DNA from: Fervidobacterium pennivorans
GTDB lineage: Bacteria; Thermotogota; Thermotogae; Thermotogales; Fervidobacteriaceae
Length of the DNA: 64,000 nt
Assembly (NCBI RefSeq): GCF_001644665.1
Contig: NZ_CP011393.1
Coordinates: forward strand, 1,758,001 to 1,822,000
Direction: 5' to 3'
A program made the position numbers and the translations under genes. The notes under the pieces were generated by a model. The model saw only the letters and a program-made list of their open reading frames with translations, made no database searches and was not told the origin of the DNA. Below, piece by piece: positions 34,035 through 42,819 of the stretch (within the stretch, counting starts at the first letter, position 1; each line of letters starts with the position of its first letter).

Positions 34035-34325
34035 TTAACCCCTGCGTTCTATTTCAATCTTTACATCTGAGACCGTCAAACCTAAGTGCTGTTCTATCCT
34101 TTTTTTGACCTGACGTTTCATCTTCCTCAGTTCGTTTACCCACATTATATCGTCACACGCAATCGTTACTATCCCTGAATCAAAGTTTTTGAAAGTGCAG
34201 TGCTTTGAAACTGCACTGCCAAGTATCTGCGTGGTTTCATCATCCAACAAAGCCATAATAAGCAACTTCCTGAAAAATTCGTTGCTCTTTGCTAAATCTT
34301 CAAATGCTTTTTTCAGAGTAAGCAT
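34035..34325 (-). CDS. DUF721 protein (DciA-like)
   Basis: A 96-residue DUF721 protein. DUF721 includes DciA, which loads the replicative helicase in bacteria lacking DnaC/DnaI-type loaders. The conserved pattern is visible: LVGSAVSKHC-like ILGSAVSKHCTFKNFDSG, then GIVTIACDDIMWVNELRKMK, matching L.V...sp.Wa.eL. The order PLP enzyme - DUF721 - gyrB is also known from Thermotoga. It overlaps the upstream gene by 13 nt. IS copy 2 lies directly downstream. Confidence 0.85.
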   Translation of the reverse strand: MLTLKKAFEDLAKSNEFFRKLLIMALLDDETTQILGSAVSKHCTFKNFDSGIVTIACDDIMWVNELRKMKRQVKKRIEQHLGLTVSDVKIEIERRG

Positions 34326-35083
34326 TTTATATACTCCTCAAATTGTTTGGCAAGATTCTCAGAAAGGCTTGTACTAAGAGTTTTTAACGTACCAACCTGA
34401 TGAACAGGGACAATACCTCTGCTTGTGTGTGTTAAGAAAACTTCGTCAGCGTAGAAAATTTCGCATGGTTCAACGTACCTTTCCTCAACGCTATATCCGT
34501 TCTCTTTCAAAAATTTTAATACGTACATACGTGTAATTCCGTCTAAAATACCAGAATCTAATGACGGCGTTACAATTTTGTTGTTCTTCACCAAAAAGAC
34601 GTTACTGAATGTTCCTTCACAAAGTTGACCTTTACTACCAAGTAAGAGCACATCGTAATTATCACCTTTTGTAAGTCTTGCAAGGTATATATCTGGTCTT
34701 CCAATGGATTTCAAATCTGGAGGAATGCTACTTGCATCCGCTCGTCGAACAGTTGTAAAATCGACCTTAACGTAATCAACCTCAAAATTCTCGGTAGATT
34801 CCTGCAAGACATAACTGATTAATCTACCATCGTATATGTATACCACTCTTATTCGTTCCGAAAGATTGTCATATATTAACTTTTCAAAATCCTTATAAGT
34901 AGGTGGTTCTATCCTTAAGTATCCCAATGACTTACAGAGTCTACGGTAGTGTTCATTAATCGCAAACGGTTTCCCGTTGTAAGTCCTTAGAGTTTCGTAA
35001 ACAGCTATTCCCCGTGTTAATCCTTCGAGAATTTCATTCATTTGATGCGTGCTTTTGAACAACTTTCGACACCACACCTTCAT
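34313..35083 (-). CDS. Class IV PLP aminotransferase / aminodeoxychorismate lyase-like
   Basis: A 256-residue fold-type IV PLP enzyme. It matches the Thermotoga protein at the same locus from the first residues (MKVWCRKLFKS ... AVYETLRTYNGKPFAINEHYRRL). The probable catalytic Lys is in PPDLKSIGRPDIYLAR, and the cofactor-phosphate motif is LCEGTFSNVFLV. TPSLDSGILDGITR is also typical. Branched-chain aminotransferases, D-amino acid transaminases and PabC share this fold, so the substrate is open. ATG 35083 lies inside mtaB (50-nt overlap). It is supported by the N-terminal match rather than by a good SD. Confidence 0.85.
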   Translation of the reverse strand: MKVWCRKLFKSTHQMNEILEGLTRGIAVYETLRTYNGKPFAINEHYRRLCKSLGYLRIEPPTYKDFEKLIYDNLSERIRVVYIYDGRLISYVLQESTENFEVDYVKVDFTTVRRADASSIPPDLKSIGRPDIYLARLTKGDNYDVLLLGSKGQLCEGTFSNVFLVKNNKIVTPSLDSGILDGITRMYVLKFLKENGYSVEERYVEPCEIFYADEVFLTHTSRGIVPVHQVGTLKTLSTSLSENLAKQFEEYIKCLL

Positions 35084-36338
35084 TCGTAACGGAACATATT
35101 TTTACTTTTGAAAATTCTCCAGTAACACCACAACTACTTTCGTGAAGTAAGTAGTATTCATCATATCCGTAAGCAATTCCATTCTGGACACCTTCGACCA
35201 ACACGACAGTCGTCTTACCTACGAGCTTCTTTCTATACTCGTATGCAACATTATCTGCATGCTTTATAAGAATCTCTGCACGTTCTTTCTTGATATTTCC
35301 CGGTATTTGGTTTTCGAAACGTGCAGCAGGTGTATTTGGCCTTTGTGAATATCTAAAGGTATGTACTTTGCTGAACTCTACGGTTTTAATAAAATCTAAA
35401 GTTTCTTTGAATTCTTCTTCTGTTTCTCCAGGAAAACCAACCATTATATCGGTTGTGATAGAGAAGAATGGATCAAATTCTCTGAGTTTGACAACTCGAG
35501 AGATGAAATAATCCGCCGTATAGTTTCTACCCATCCTTCGCAATACACTTGTGCTTCCGCTTTGAGCAGGGATATGCAAATGATTACAAATTCTCTCTTC
35601 TTGAGCAATGACTTCTATCAACTCGTCTGTCAAATCCTCAGGATTTATCGAGCTCAACCTGATTCTGAAATCTCCTTCAAGCTTTGCAATCGTTCTGAGT
35701 AATTGTGCAAGATTTAAACCTAAATCTGCACCGTATTTTCCTAAGTTTAAACCTGTTATCACTATTTCCCTGTGTCTTTTGCTAACAAGCTTTTCTATCT
35801 CCTTAACGACAACTTCCATCGGTTTGCTCCTAATCTTTGTTCCTCTCAGCGAACGTATAACGCAGTATGTACATCCATTGTTACAACCATCTTCTACTTT
35901 TACGAAGGCTCGGGAGCGCTCAGTTACGGAGTTTTCAACGATTTCGAACGATATATCATCCTCTTCCCAGTAACGCGAGTTGAAATAACCCCCTACTTCG
36001 TTTATGAAGCTCAGTATACGTTTTTTCTCAAGGTTCCCTAGTACTAGGTCAACACCCAAATTTTTGTATTCTTCAACCGTTCTTGGGACCTGAACATAGC
36101 AACCTGTGAGTATTATCTTAGCATCTGGATTAAGCTTTCTTAGATGTCTTACCGTTTGTCTAACTTTTCTCTCTGCTTCGCTTGTAACAGCACAACTGTT
36201 AAGTATATAAACCTCTGCTCCTCTGTCTTCGCCATAAAGTACCACATAACCCGCATTTTCAAGCATTTCTATCATTAATTCACTTTCGTATTGATTAATC
36301 TTGCAACCATGAGTAATTACGGAAACTCTCATCAGCAT
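35034..36338 (-). CDS. mtaB: tRNA (t6A37) methylthiotransferase MtaB
   Basis: About 434 residues, a MiaB-family radical SAM enzyme that converts t6A37 to ms2t6A37 in tRNA. The N-terminal UPF0004 domain has GCKINQYESELM, NSCAVTSEAERKVRQ and LTGCYVQVP, supplying three cluster Cys. The radical SAM CxxxCxxC is DGCNNGCTYCVI. A C-terminal TRAM domain follows. The GCKxNQxE start fits MtaB rather than MiaB. ATG 36338 has AGGAG 6 nt upstream; the track frame to 36353 is longer than needed. TsaD at 24576 makes its t6A substrate. Confidence 0.93.
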   Translation of the reverse strand: MLMRVSVITHGCKINQYESELMIEMLENAGYVVLYGEDRGAEVYILNSCAVTSEAERKVRQTVRHLRKLNPDAKIILTGCYVQVPRTVEEYKNLGVDLVLGNLEKKRILSFINEVGGYFNSRYWEEDDISFEIVENSVTERSRAFVKVEDGCNNGCTYCVIRSLRGTKIRSKPMEVVVKEIEKLVSKRHREIVITGLNLGKYGADLGLNLAQLLRTIAKLEGDFRIRLSSINPEDLTDELIEVIAQEERICNHLHIPAQSGSTSVLRRMGRNYTADYFISRVVKLREFDPFFSITTDIMVGFPGETEEEFKETLDFIKTVEFSKVHTFRYSQRPNTPAARFENQIPGNIKKERAEILIKHADNVAYEYRKKLVGKTTVVLVEGVQNGIAYGYDEYYLLHESSCGVTGEFSKVKICSVTNEGVVSKVVQKHASNE

Positions 36339-36365
36339 TTCACACTCCTGCATAATTAACTGCTT

Positions 36366-36836
36366 TTATCTAACTTCATAAGGTATTTCGGCATTAATAG
36401 CACGTTGTAAAATTGAAACCCTTGTAACATAACCAAGCAGCACGTTGTTCGCGTCAACAACAGGAATCATCTTGTAACCTTTCCTCATTATCATGTCTGC
36501 TACGTAAAGCAAAGTATCATTAGGTTTAACTGTGAATACAGGCTTTGTTGCGTATTTACCAATGGGATGCTTGGCTATCTTCTTCAAATTTGTTATGAAT
36601 AAATTCGTGTCTGGCAAGAATGCCGCTGTCTGCAGCAAGTTAAAGTAGCTTGGTAAACACGCCTTGATTATATCGTCCTCGCTTACAAATCCGACAACTT
36701 TCAAGTCCGTGTCTACAACACAAACACCTGATAGCCCCGTTTTGTTAAGTATTTCTATAACCTCTTCAACGGTGTCACTTTCGAAAACGAAAGTCAAATC
36801 GTAGGTCATGAAATCCTTGACCTTGAGATTTTGCAT
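36366..36836 (-). CDS. CBS domain pair protein
   Basis: A 156-residue protein made of two CBS motifs: KVKDFMTYDLTFVFESDTVEE ... GVCVVDTDLKVVGFVSEDDI and KYATKPVFTVKPNDTLLYVA ... IPVVDANNVLLGYVTRVSIL. An insert of about 30 residues lies between them (LPSYFNLLQTAAFLPDTN), as in a known Thermotoga CBS pair. CBS pairs bind adenine nucleotides and act as sensors. No catalytic domain is attached. It starts right after the pfkB-type gene stop. Confidence 0.9.
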   Translation of the reverse strand: MQNLKVKDFMTYDLTFVFESDTVEEVIEILNKTGLSGVCVVDTDLKVVGFVSEDDIIKACLPSYFNLLQTAAFLPDTNLFITNLKKIAKHPIGKYATKPVFTVKPNDTLLYVADMIMRKGYKMIPVVDANNVLLGYVTRVSILQRAINAEIPYEVR

Positions 36837-36837
36837 G

Positions 36838-37791
36838 TTACTCCACCCTCTCAGTTGTGATATGGGCTAAGAATTCTTCTATTTGCCCTACTGACGGCGG
36901 TTCTTTACCCAAATAACTCGTCTTTGCAACAGCTGCCGCGTAACCATACCTTGCCATATCAAGACAACACTTATTTTGAAGATGCGCATACACCATCGCA
37001 GCAACAAACGTGTCTCCGCTACCAAGTAAATATGAGTGGTCTATCTGAACCTTTGGTGAGAACTTCCAAACACCATCCTCATTCGCAACAAAATCATGTA
37101 TCGTTTTGTAGGATAGTATAACCAGTTTTGCTCCTTGTTTAATAAAGTCTTTCGCCGCCTTTATATATTCCTGCTCGGTGCTCAAAATATTCCCAAGTAC
37201 CTTTTCACTCCTTCGCATGTCATATTTCAGAACATCTGGGAATGCAATTTTTATGGAATCGGTTATGATCTCATCACGCGCTTCCCAAAAAACAAATTTA
37301 TTGTATTTCTTAGCTATCTTCGTCAGCTCGCCGTAGATACTATTTGGAACACCTCTTGGAATGCTACCTGAAATCACAACTACCTTTACCTTTTGCACCA
37401 GTACTTCGTATCTTTTTATAAACTTTTTAACGTCTTCCTCACTTACAGTTGGACCTTCCGAGTTTATCTCTGTCAGTGTATGGTTTATCGTATCCGCGAT
37501 AGCTATATTCTCTCGAGTTTCATCGTTTATTCTCAAAAAGCTTGTGGTTATAAGTGTGCTTTTTTTTCTGAGTTCTGAAAGAAGTACATTCCCTACGTAA
37601 CCACCGAGAAAACCTGTCGCGATAGAACTAACACCGTAATGAGACAGGATAACAGCAACATTAACTCCTTTTCCACCGGGGCTCATCGTATTTTTTTCAT
37701 TCGGAACAATATTCAGTTTGTCGATTTTAAAATTGTCAATTACAAATTCACGGTCTAAAGCTGGGTTGAGACATACCGCCAAAACCTCCAT
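36838..37791 (-). CDS. PfkB-family sugar kinase (FruK/LacC type)
   Basis: A 317-residue ribokinase-fold kinase of the 1-phosphofructokinase/tagatose-6-phosphate kinase group. The start is VLAVCLNPALDREFVI, a hallmark of FruK/LacC, followed by SPGGKGVNVAVILSHYG. SGSIPRGVP and the C-terminal catalytic LGSGDTFVAAMVYAH (general base Asp) are present. The GSGD form occurs in LacC, while FruK usually has GAGD. No PTS or sugar-transport genes lie nearby, so the substrate is unassigned. It is followed by the CBS gene and preceded by the ABC-like ATPase, in one run. Confidence 0.87.
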   Translation of the reverse strand: MEVLAVCLNPALDREFVIDNFKIDKLNIVPNEKNTMSPGGKGVNVAVILSHYGVSSIATGFLGGYVGNVLLSELRKKSTLITTSFLRINDETRENIAIADTINHTLTEINSEGPTVSEEDVKKFIKRYEVLVQKVKVVVISGSIPRGVPNSIYGELTKIAKKYNKFVFWEARDEIITDSIKIAFPDVLKYDMRRSEKVLGNILSTEQEYIKAAKDFIKQGAKLVILSYKTIHDFVANEDGVWKFSPKVQIDHSYLLGSGDTFVAAMVYAHLQNKCCLDMARYGYAAAVAKTSYLGKEPPSVGQIEEFLAHITTERVE

Positions 37792-37794
37792 AAT

Positions 37795-38523
37795 TTATAC
37801 CCCCAATACGTATTCTTTGGGATCACCATAAAACTTTACCTGTCCGCTTTTCATCACAATTAGCACATCACCTAAACCTATAAACCTTTTCAGCGTCCTT
37901 GTTGCTAATATTATAACCTTGTATTCGGAAAGTCCTTTAAGCATTCTTGTAACCGATTCTACGTGCTCGTCATCAAGATGGTCAAGCAAACAATCGAGTA
38001 TAAGGACTGAAGATTGTCTAAGAGATGAAACAAAAAGAAGCAGTCCGATTTTTTCCAGCACATACAAAGAAGAAAGGGGTGTCTTTTCGAATTTATAAAG
38101 AGCCTTCAACACTCCAAAATTATCAAGCCCACTAGCATGGTCTTCTATTTTGAATTTATAACTTGAACCAAAAACAAGTCTTATGAGCTCTTTGAAATTC
38201 AGATAATCAAGTGATTCGAGAAAGTTTGTATCCAAGTAAGTAACTATCTGCCTAACTTCTTTTTCATCCATTTTAAAAATGCTATGGTCATCAAAATATA
38301 CATTCCCTGTGTACTCAATGTTTGGATAAACCTCTTGGTTCAGCATAGCAAAGCTTCTGAGGAACGCAGACTTACCTGAACCCCTAGGACCATACAAAAC
38401 TGCAAGTTGACCGACGTTGAGAGATACATTCACATTTTCAAACAGTACACTGTCTTGTACTTTCGCACTAAATTTTTCACAGGTTAGCTTTGTTATCTTA
38501 CTTTGAATCTTTCTTTTTCTCAT
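37795..38523 (-). CDS. Degenerate ABC ATPase (PstB-like), probably catalytically dead
   Basis: A 242-residue protein aligning with PstB-type ATPases across its length (VLYGPRGSGKSAFLRSFAMLN ... YTGNVYFDDHSIF). Walker A GPRGSGKS is intact. Elsewhere the catalytic motifs are gone: no Gln in the Q-loop region (TYLDTNFLESLDY), signature LSGGQ replaced by LSSLY, Walker B LLMDE replaced by LILDC (no catalytic Glu), and the H-loop His replaced by Arg (LATRTLK). It may bind nucleotide without turning it over. No permease gene is nearby. Its ATG overlaps the 51-aa upstream gene by 26 nt. Confidence 0.75.
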   Translation of the reverse strand: MRKRKIQSKITKLTCEKFSAKVQDSVLFENVNVSLNVGQLAVLYGPRGSGKSAFLRSFAMLNQEVYPNIEYTGNVYFDDHSIFKMDEKEVRQIVTYLDTNFLESLDYLNFKELIRLVFGSSYKFKIEDHASGLDNFGVLKALYKFEKTPLSSLYVLEKIGLLLFVSSLRQSSVLILDCLLDHLDDEHVESVTRMLKGLSEYKVIILATRTLKRFIGLGDVLIVMKSGQVKFYGDPKEYVLGV

Positions 38524-38653
38524 CCTTCTTCACCGTGTCTTTTAATCTTTCTTCCAGTTCTGACTTTGCCTTTTCATCACCCAAGTTGGCAAGTTTTATC
38601 AGTTCGTATTGAGAAAGGGTTTTTTCTTTCTTCAATCTGACGACTTTTTGCAC
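38498..38653 (-). CDS. Small charged protein, 51 aa
   Basis: A short open frame with GTG 38653 and SD AAGGAGC (38661-38667) 7 nt upstream. It encodes a Lys/Glu-rich protein with a helix-forming middle (LSQYELIKLANLGDEKAKSE) and a poly-charged tail (KKDEKKKDS). It overlaps the ABC-like gene by 26 nt in another frame and is the first gene after a TATAAT box. No family is recognised. The SD, its operon position and a helical composition support it as real. Confidence 0.6.
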   Translation of the reverse strand: MQKVVRLKKEKTLSQYELIKLANLGDEKAKSELEERLKDTVKKDEKKKDSK

Positions 38654-38692
38654 TCTACCAGCTCCTTCTGATTAGTTCTTCTTTTCATTTGT

Positions 38693-38698
38693 ATTATA
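38693..38698 (-). promoter_or_regulatory. Candidate -10 box for the small protein - ABC - pfkB - CBS run
   Basis: TATAAT on the minus strand, 39 nt before the GTG of the 51-aa gene. The -35 region has no clear TTGACA. The run downstream is closely spaced. Confidence 0.45.
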
Positions 38699-38773
38699 CC
38701 ATAAAACCCAGGTTCTTGCACGAACTGACAGATTAATATTCTTAGGCTCAGGTTAAGAAAGGTGAACAAAAAG

Positions 38774-38806
38774 TAAAAAATGGGCTACGCTAACCGTAGC
38801 CCGTTT
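38774..38806 (-). terminator. Terminator after the aspartate aminotransferase gene
   Basis: GGGCTACG (38782-38789) pairs with CGTAGCCC (38795-38802). On the minus strand the hairpin is followed by ATTTTTTA. It ends the glycine cleavage/aminotransferase transcript before the next promoter. Confidence 0.88.
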
Positions 38807-38856
38807 TAATCCTGTCTTGCTTTGTTACTTTACGTTCTTTGCTACTTGATGTTGTT

Positions 38857-39987
38857 TTATTCTTGCTGTTTAATAAATTCTCCCAATCTTCTCATACCCT
38901 CTTCTATCTTTTCCACTGATGTAGCAAAACTGATTCTCACAAACCCCGGCATCTCAAACGCGCTACCTGGAACTGTTGCAACCAATTTTTCTGAAAGTAG
39001 CTGCTTACAGAATTCTTCATCGCTACCATTGACTTTGAAGAAAAGGTAAAATGCACCTTTTGGTTCAACAAATTTTAATCCGTAATCTTTTGCAAATTTC
39101 AGTATAACCTCTCTTCGCTTTTTAAATTCCTCAATCATTGGAGCGTTATCTGTGTTACATGCCTCTATCGCCGCGTATTGTGCTGGAGTATTTATATTCG
39201 AACTAACATGACTCTGAATTTTGGAAATCCTCTTTTTTATCTCTTTGTTCTTAGTTGCCGTGTACCCCACACGCCAACCTGTCATCGCATGGGATTTACT
39301 GAACGCGTTGACGTATATAAGTAGTTCATCCTTCACAAGCCCATACATAGAAATGTGTTTTCCTTCGTAAACGAGATCATCATATACTTCATCACTAATA
39401 ACAAATATGTTTCTCTCATTGGCTATCGTAGCGATAAGTTCGAGCGTTTCTTTATCATATATACCACCCGTTGGATTGTTTGGTGAATTCACAAGTATGG
39501 CTTTGGTCCTTTCCGTTATGTGCGAGATAATTTCTTCCTTTGTAGGGACAAAACCGTTTTCGAATCTTGTTCTGACAATCACAGGTTTACCTCTTGCTAG
39601 CAACACCTGCGGGACGTAACTAACCCATAATGGAGCAAACATCACGACCTCATCATTTTCTTCAAGTATAGCAGAAAAGGCGTTGAAGAGTGCCTGCTTA
39701 CCACCATTGCTAACAACAATTTCATCGGGAGAATACGACACGCCTTTCTTTTCTTTCAGGTATTTCGATATCGCTTCCCGTAGTTGAGGTATACCGTTAC
39801 TGTCTGTGTATTTTGTAAACCCTTTTTGTAAAGCTTCAATAGCTTTATCAACGATATTTTTCGGTGTTGGAAAATCTGGCTCTCCAACGGTAAAGTTAAT
39901 TACGTCTTTCCCTTCAGATAAGAGTTTTTTTGCCAGTGCATCAATTTCCAATGTTTTTGACGGTGCTATACATTCTGTAGGATGCAT
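38857..39987 (-). CDS. Class I aspartate aminotransferase
   Basis: About 376 residues of fold-type I. The enzyme swaps the amino group between aspartate and 2-oxoglutarate or related acids using PLP. APSKTLEIDALAKKL and GEPDFPTPKNIVDKA mark the AspB/Ib subgroup. NSPNNPTGGIY, SDEVYDDLVY and the PLP Lys in NAFSKSHAMTGWRVGYTA are present, with FVRISFATS near the end. ATG 39987 matches family N-termini and has GGTGGTG upstream; the open frame to 40086 would overlap gcvPB by 50 nt. Confidence 0.9.
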   Translation of the reverse strand: MHPTECIAPSKTLEIDALAKKLLSEGKDVINFTVGEPDFPTPKNIVDKAIEALQKGFTKYTDSNGIPQLREAISKYLKEKKGVSYSPDEIVVSNGGKQALFNAFSAILEENDEVVMFAPLWVSYVPQVLLARGKPVIVRTRFENGFVPTKEEIISHITERTKAILVNSPNNPTGGIYDKETLELIATIANERNIFVISDEVYDDLVYEGKHISMYGLVKDELLIYVNAFSKSHAMTGWRVGYTATKNKEIKKRISKIQSHVSSNINTPAQYAAIEACNTDNAPMIEEFKKRREVILKFAKDYGLKFVEPKGAFYLFFKVNGSDEEFCKQLLSEKLVATVPGSAFEMPGFVRISFATSVEKIEEGMRRLGEFIKQQE

Positions 39988-40036
39988 TTGAATAACACCA
40001 CCCAATTTGCACGTTCTGTGTGTTTTACTGTTTGAC

Positions 40037-41473
40037 TTACTTTCTTGTATATCTGAATATTGGGAATTTCGTTGCTGAGACATCATCTAACCTTCTAACA
40101 GGCGTTGTGTATGGAGCCTTCTTAACAAGCTTTGGATTGTTGTGAGCTTCTTCGTAAATTTTTTCCAGGATTTCCACAAACCTGTCGAGAGTCATTTTGC
40201 TTTCGGTTTCGGTCGGTTCTATCATCATCGCTTCGTGAACAATAAGTGGGAAGTAAATAGTAGGAGCGTGCATTCCGTAATCAAGTATTCTCTTTGCAAT
40301 ATCTAAGGTCTTCACACCTGTTTTCCTTGAGAATTCTTCGTTGTCGATTACAAATTCATGCATACAGGTTCTGTCGTATGCAACTTTGTAAAGCCTTGAA
40401 AGCTTCTTTCTCAAATAATTTGCGTTAAGAACAGCCATATCACTTACGTGTTTAAGCCCTTTATTCCCCATGGTTAGGATATACGTGTACGCCTTAACCA
40501 TCACTAAGAAATTACCGTAGAAGCTACGCACCATTCCTATGGATTTCGGTAAATTGTAGTCCAAATCATATCCATTTTCCGTCTTTCTTACAACAGGCAC
40601 AGGTAAATAGGGGGCCAAATGTTTTTTAACACCTATCGGACCACTTCCGGGTCCACCCATACCATGTGGTGTGCTGAACGTTTTGTGGAGATTTAAATGA
40701 ACAATATCAAATCCCATATCTCCGGGACGGGTTCTACCCATTATTGCATTCAGGTTCGCTCCATCGTAATAAAGTAGTGCACCAACTTCGTGTGCCATCT
40801 TGGCTATTTCAAGTATGTCTTTTTCAAAGAGGCCCAATGTGTTTGGGTTCGTAAGCATTATTACAGCAACGCTATCATCCAAGTGTGCTTTTAATTCATC
40901 AAGATTTACACATCCATCTTCGCCAGATTTTAATTCGATAACCTCGAATCCTGCCATCGCAGCGGATGCAGGGTTCGTTCCGTGTGCACTATCTGGAACG
41001 AGTACTTTTCTTCTCTTTTCAAGTTCACCCTTATCTTCGAAATAAGCCCTCGCAAGCAAGAGTCCAGTTAGTTCTCCATGTGCGCCCGCTGCCGGTTGGA
41101 GTGTCATATCATCAGTCCCTGTTATTTCACAAAGCAGTTCTTTTAAATGTCCCATGAGTTTTATTGCACCGGTAATTGTTTCCCTTGGTTGGAATGGATG
41201 GAAGTTTGCAAAAAGTGCTGCCATGTCTTCGTTAATCTTTGGATTGTACTTCATTGTGCAAGAACCGAGAGGATAGAAACCTCTATCAACGGAATAATTC
41301 TTAAGTGCAAGGTCTGTGTAATGCCTTACAACATCCACTTCGGATACTTCAGGAAGCATTGGAGGTTCTTTCCTTAGTAAGTGTTCTGGGATTTCACATT
41401 TAACTTCTTCGATATCGTAAACAGGTAATTCGTAACCTTTTCTCCCTGGAACGGATTTTTCAAAGATTGTCAT
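40037..41473 (-). CDS. gcvPB: Glycine dehydrogenase (decarboxylating) subunit 2, GcvPB
   Basis: A 478-residue C-terminal-half subunit of the split P-protein. It holds the PLP Lys in [49 protein letters not shown] and [12 protein letters not shown] are diagnostic. With GcvPA it decarboxylates glycine and passes aminomethyl to the lipoyl arm of GcvH. GAGGTGA is upstream of the ATG, and the gene overlaps gcvPA by 4 nt. Confidence 0.97.
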   Translation of the reverse strand: MTIFEKSVPGRKGYELPVYDIEEVKCEIPEHLLRKEPPMLPEVSEVDVVRHYTDLALKNYSVDRGFYPLGSCTMKYNPKINEDMAALFANFHPFQPRETITGAIKLMGHLKELLCEITGTDDMTLQPAAGAHGELTGLLLARAYFEDKGELEKRRKVLVPDSAHGTNPASAAMAGFEVIELKSGEDGCVNLDELKAHLDDSVAVIMLTNPNTLGLFEKDILEIAKMAHEVGALLYYDGANLNAIMGRTRPGDMGFDIVHLNLHKTFSTPHGMGGPGSGPIGVKKHLAPYLPVPVVRKTENGYDLDYNLPKSIGMVRSFYGNFLVMVKAYTYILTMGNKGLKHVSDMAVLNANYLRKKLSRLYKVAYDRTCMHEFVIDNEEFSRKTGVKTLDIAKRILDYGMHAPTIYFPLIVHEAMMIEPTETESKMTLDRFVEILEKIYEEAHNNPKLVKKAPYTTPVRRLDDVSATKFPIFRYTRK

Positions 41474-42795
41474 TTTGACATCACCTCAACAAGTTTCATC
41501 ATAGATGTCTTGGTGTTAACTTCCGTCGCACACACAAGTGCACTCGGTCCAAGTGATTTGTATACCCTATCTATTGGTATCGGACCAAGGATACCTTCCC
41601 TAACCATAGCATGCCACTTTTCCCTATAATTCTCCGGAACCTTTACCACAAATTCGTTGAAGAATTCACCTTTGAAAACCCTCTGGAACCCTTTTTCTTC
41701 GAGCATCTTGGCAAGAACGTGTGCGTTGTTATAAGACCTCCAAGCGACTTCTTTTAACCCCTGTGGGCCCATCGTGGAAAGATAAATTGCATTAATCAAG
41801 GCTATATAAGCTTGGTTAGAACAGATGTTTGATGTGGCTTTTTCTCTTCTGATATGTTGTTCTCTTGTTTGAAGTATCATTACATACCCTTTCTTCCCCT
41901 CTATATCTTTTGTTTCTCCAATGAGCCTTCCAGGCATCTTCCGTACGTGCTTTTCAAGTGTTGCGAAAAAGCCTATACCAGGTCCTCCAAGGTTTGGAGT
42001 AACACCAAGTGCTTGCCCTTCACCAACTACGATATCAGCTCCGAACTTTCCTGGTGCTTCCAGTAACGCTAAAGATACCGGTTCTGCCACGACTATAAAT
42101 ACAACGTTCTGAGGCACAAGTTCTCTGATAGCCTTTAAATCTTCGATAATTCCAAAGAAGTTTGGATAAGCAACTGCTACTGCTGCAACATCCTCGGAAA
42201 GCAAACTCTTCAAGTTGGTCATATCTACTTTTCCAGTCTCATCGTATTTAACTTCCAGAATTTCAATCCCCTGAGGTTTTGTGTAAGTTTTAGCAACCGT
42301 TCTGTATTCTGGATTTATCGACTGTGCAACAAGCATTTTGGTTTTTCCAGTTATCCTCGTTGCCATTAACAAGCTTTCTGCAAAGGCACTTGCACCATCG
42401 TACATGGAAGAATTTGCTACTTCCATACCAGTTAATTCACACATCATCGTCTGGTATTCAAATAACATTTGGAGGGTGCCTTGCGAGACTTCTGCCTGAT
42501 AAGGAGTGTAAGCGGTAACAAAGTTAGGATTTGAAGCCAAGTGTTTAACAACCGTAGGAATGTAGTGGTAGTACACACCTGCACCTAGGAACACGTTCTC
42601 AGGGTCAAACGATACATTTTCTTTGGCAAGCCCTTCCACTATCTTCCGTACTGTAAATTCGTCCTTACCTTCGGGTATGTTGTAACCATCTATTGTCTTG
42701 GGCACATCAACGAATAAATCCTCGATACTGTTAACACCTATCTCTTGGAGCATTTGTTTGATTTCTTCCTCAGTGTGCGGTATATACCTGTGCAC
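41470..42795 (-). CDS. gcvPA: Glycine dehydrogenase (decarboxylating) subunit 1, GcvPA
   Basis: About 441 residues, the N-terminal-half subunit of the split P-protein: [58 protein letters not shown] and [26 protein letters not shown] 42795 is preferred, with AAGGGAG (42804-42810) 8 nt upstream; GTG 42804 overlaps that SD. IS copy 3 lies next to the SD, its target duplication starting 1 nt beyond. gcvPA transcription must therefore cross or start in the IS. Confidence 0.96.
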   Translation of the reverse strand: MHRYIPHTEEEIKQMLQEIGVNSIEDLFVDVPKTIDGYNIPEGKDEFTVRKIVEGLAKENVSFDPENVFLGAGVYYHYIPTVVKHLASNPNFVTAYTPYQAEVSQGTLQMLFEYQTMMCELTGMEVANSSMYDGASAFAESLLMATRITGKTKMLVAQSINPEYRTVAKTYTKPQGIEILEVKYDETGKVDMTNLKSLLSEDVAAVAVAYPNFFGIIEDLKAIRELVPQNVVFIVVAEPVSLALLEAPGKFGADIVVGEGQALGVTPNLGGPGIGFFATLEKHVRKMPGRLIGETKDIEGKKGYVMILQTREQHIRREKATSNICSNQAYIALINAIYLSTMGPQGLKEVAWRSYNNAHVLAKMLEEKGFQRVFKGEFFNEFVVKVPENYREKWHAMVREGILGPIPIDRVYKSLGPSALVCATEVNTKTSMMKLVEVMSK

Positions 42796-42819
42796 GTAAC
42801 TCACTCCCTTCTGAGTTCT

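Noticed and set aside
34999-35041. Shorter start (ATG 35041) for the PLP aminotransferase
   Set aside because: It would overlap mtaB by only 8 nt, but the residues before it (MKVWCRKLFKS) match the N-terminus of the Thermotoga homolog at the same locus, so ATG 35083 is kept.
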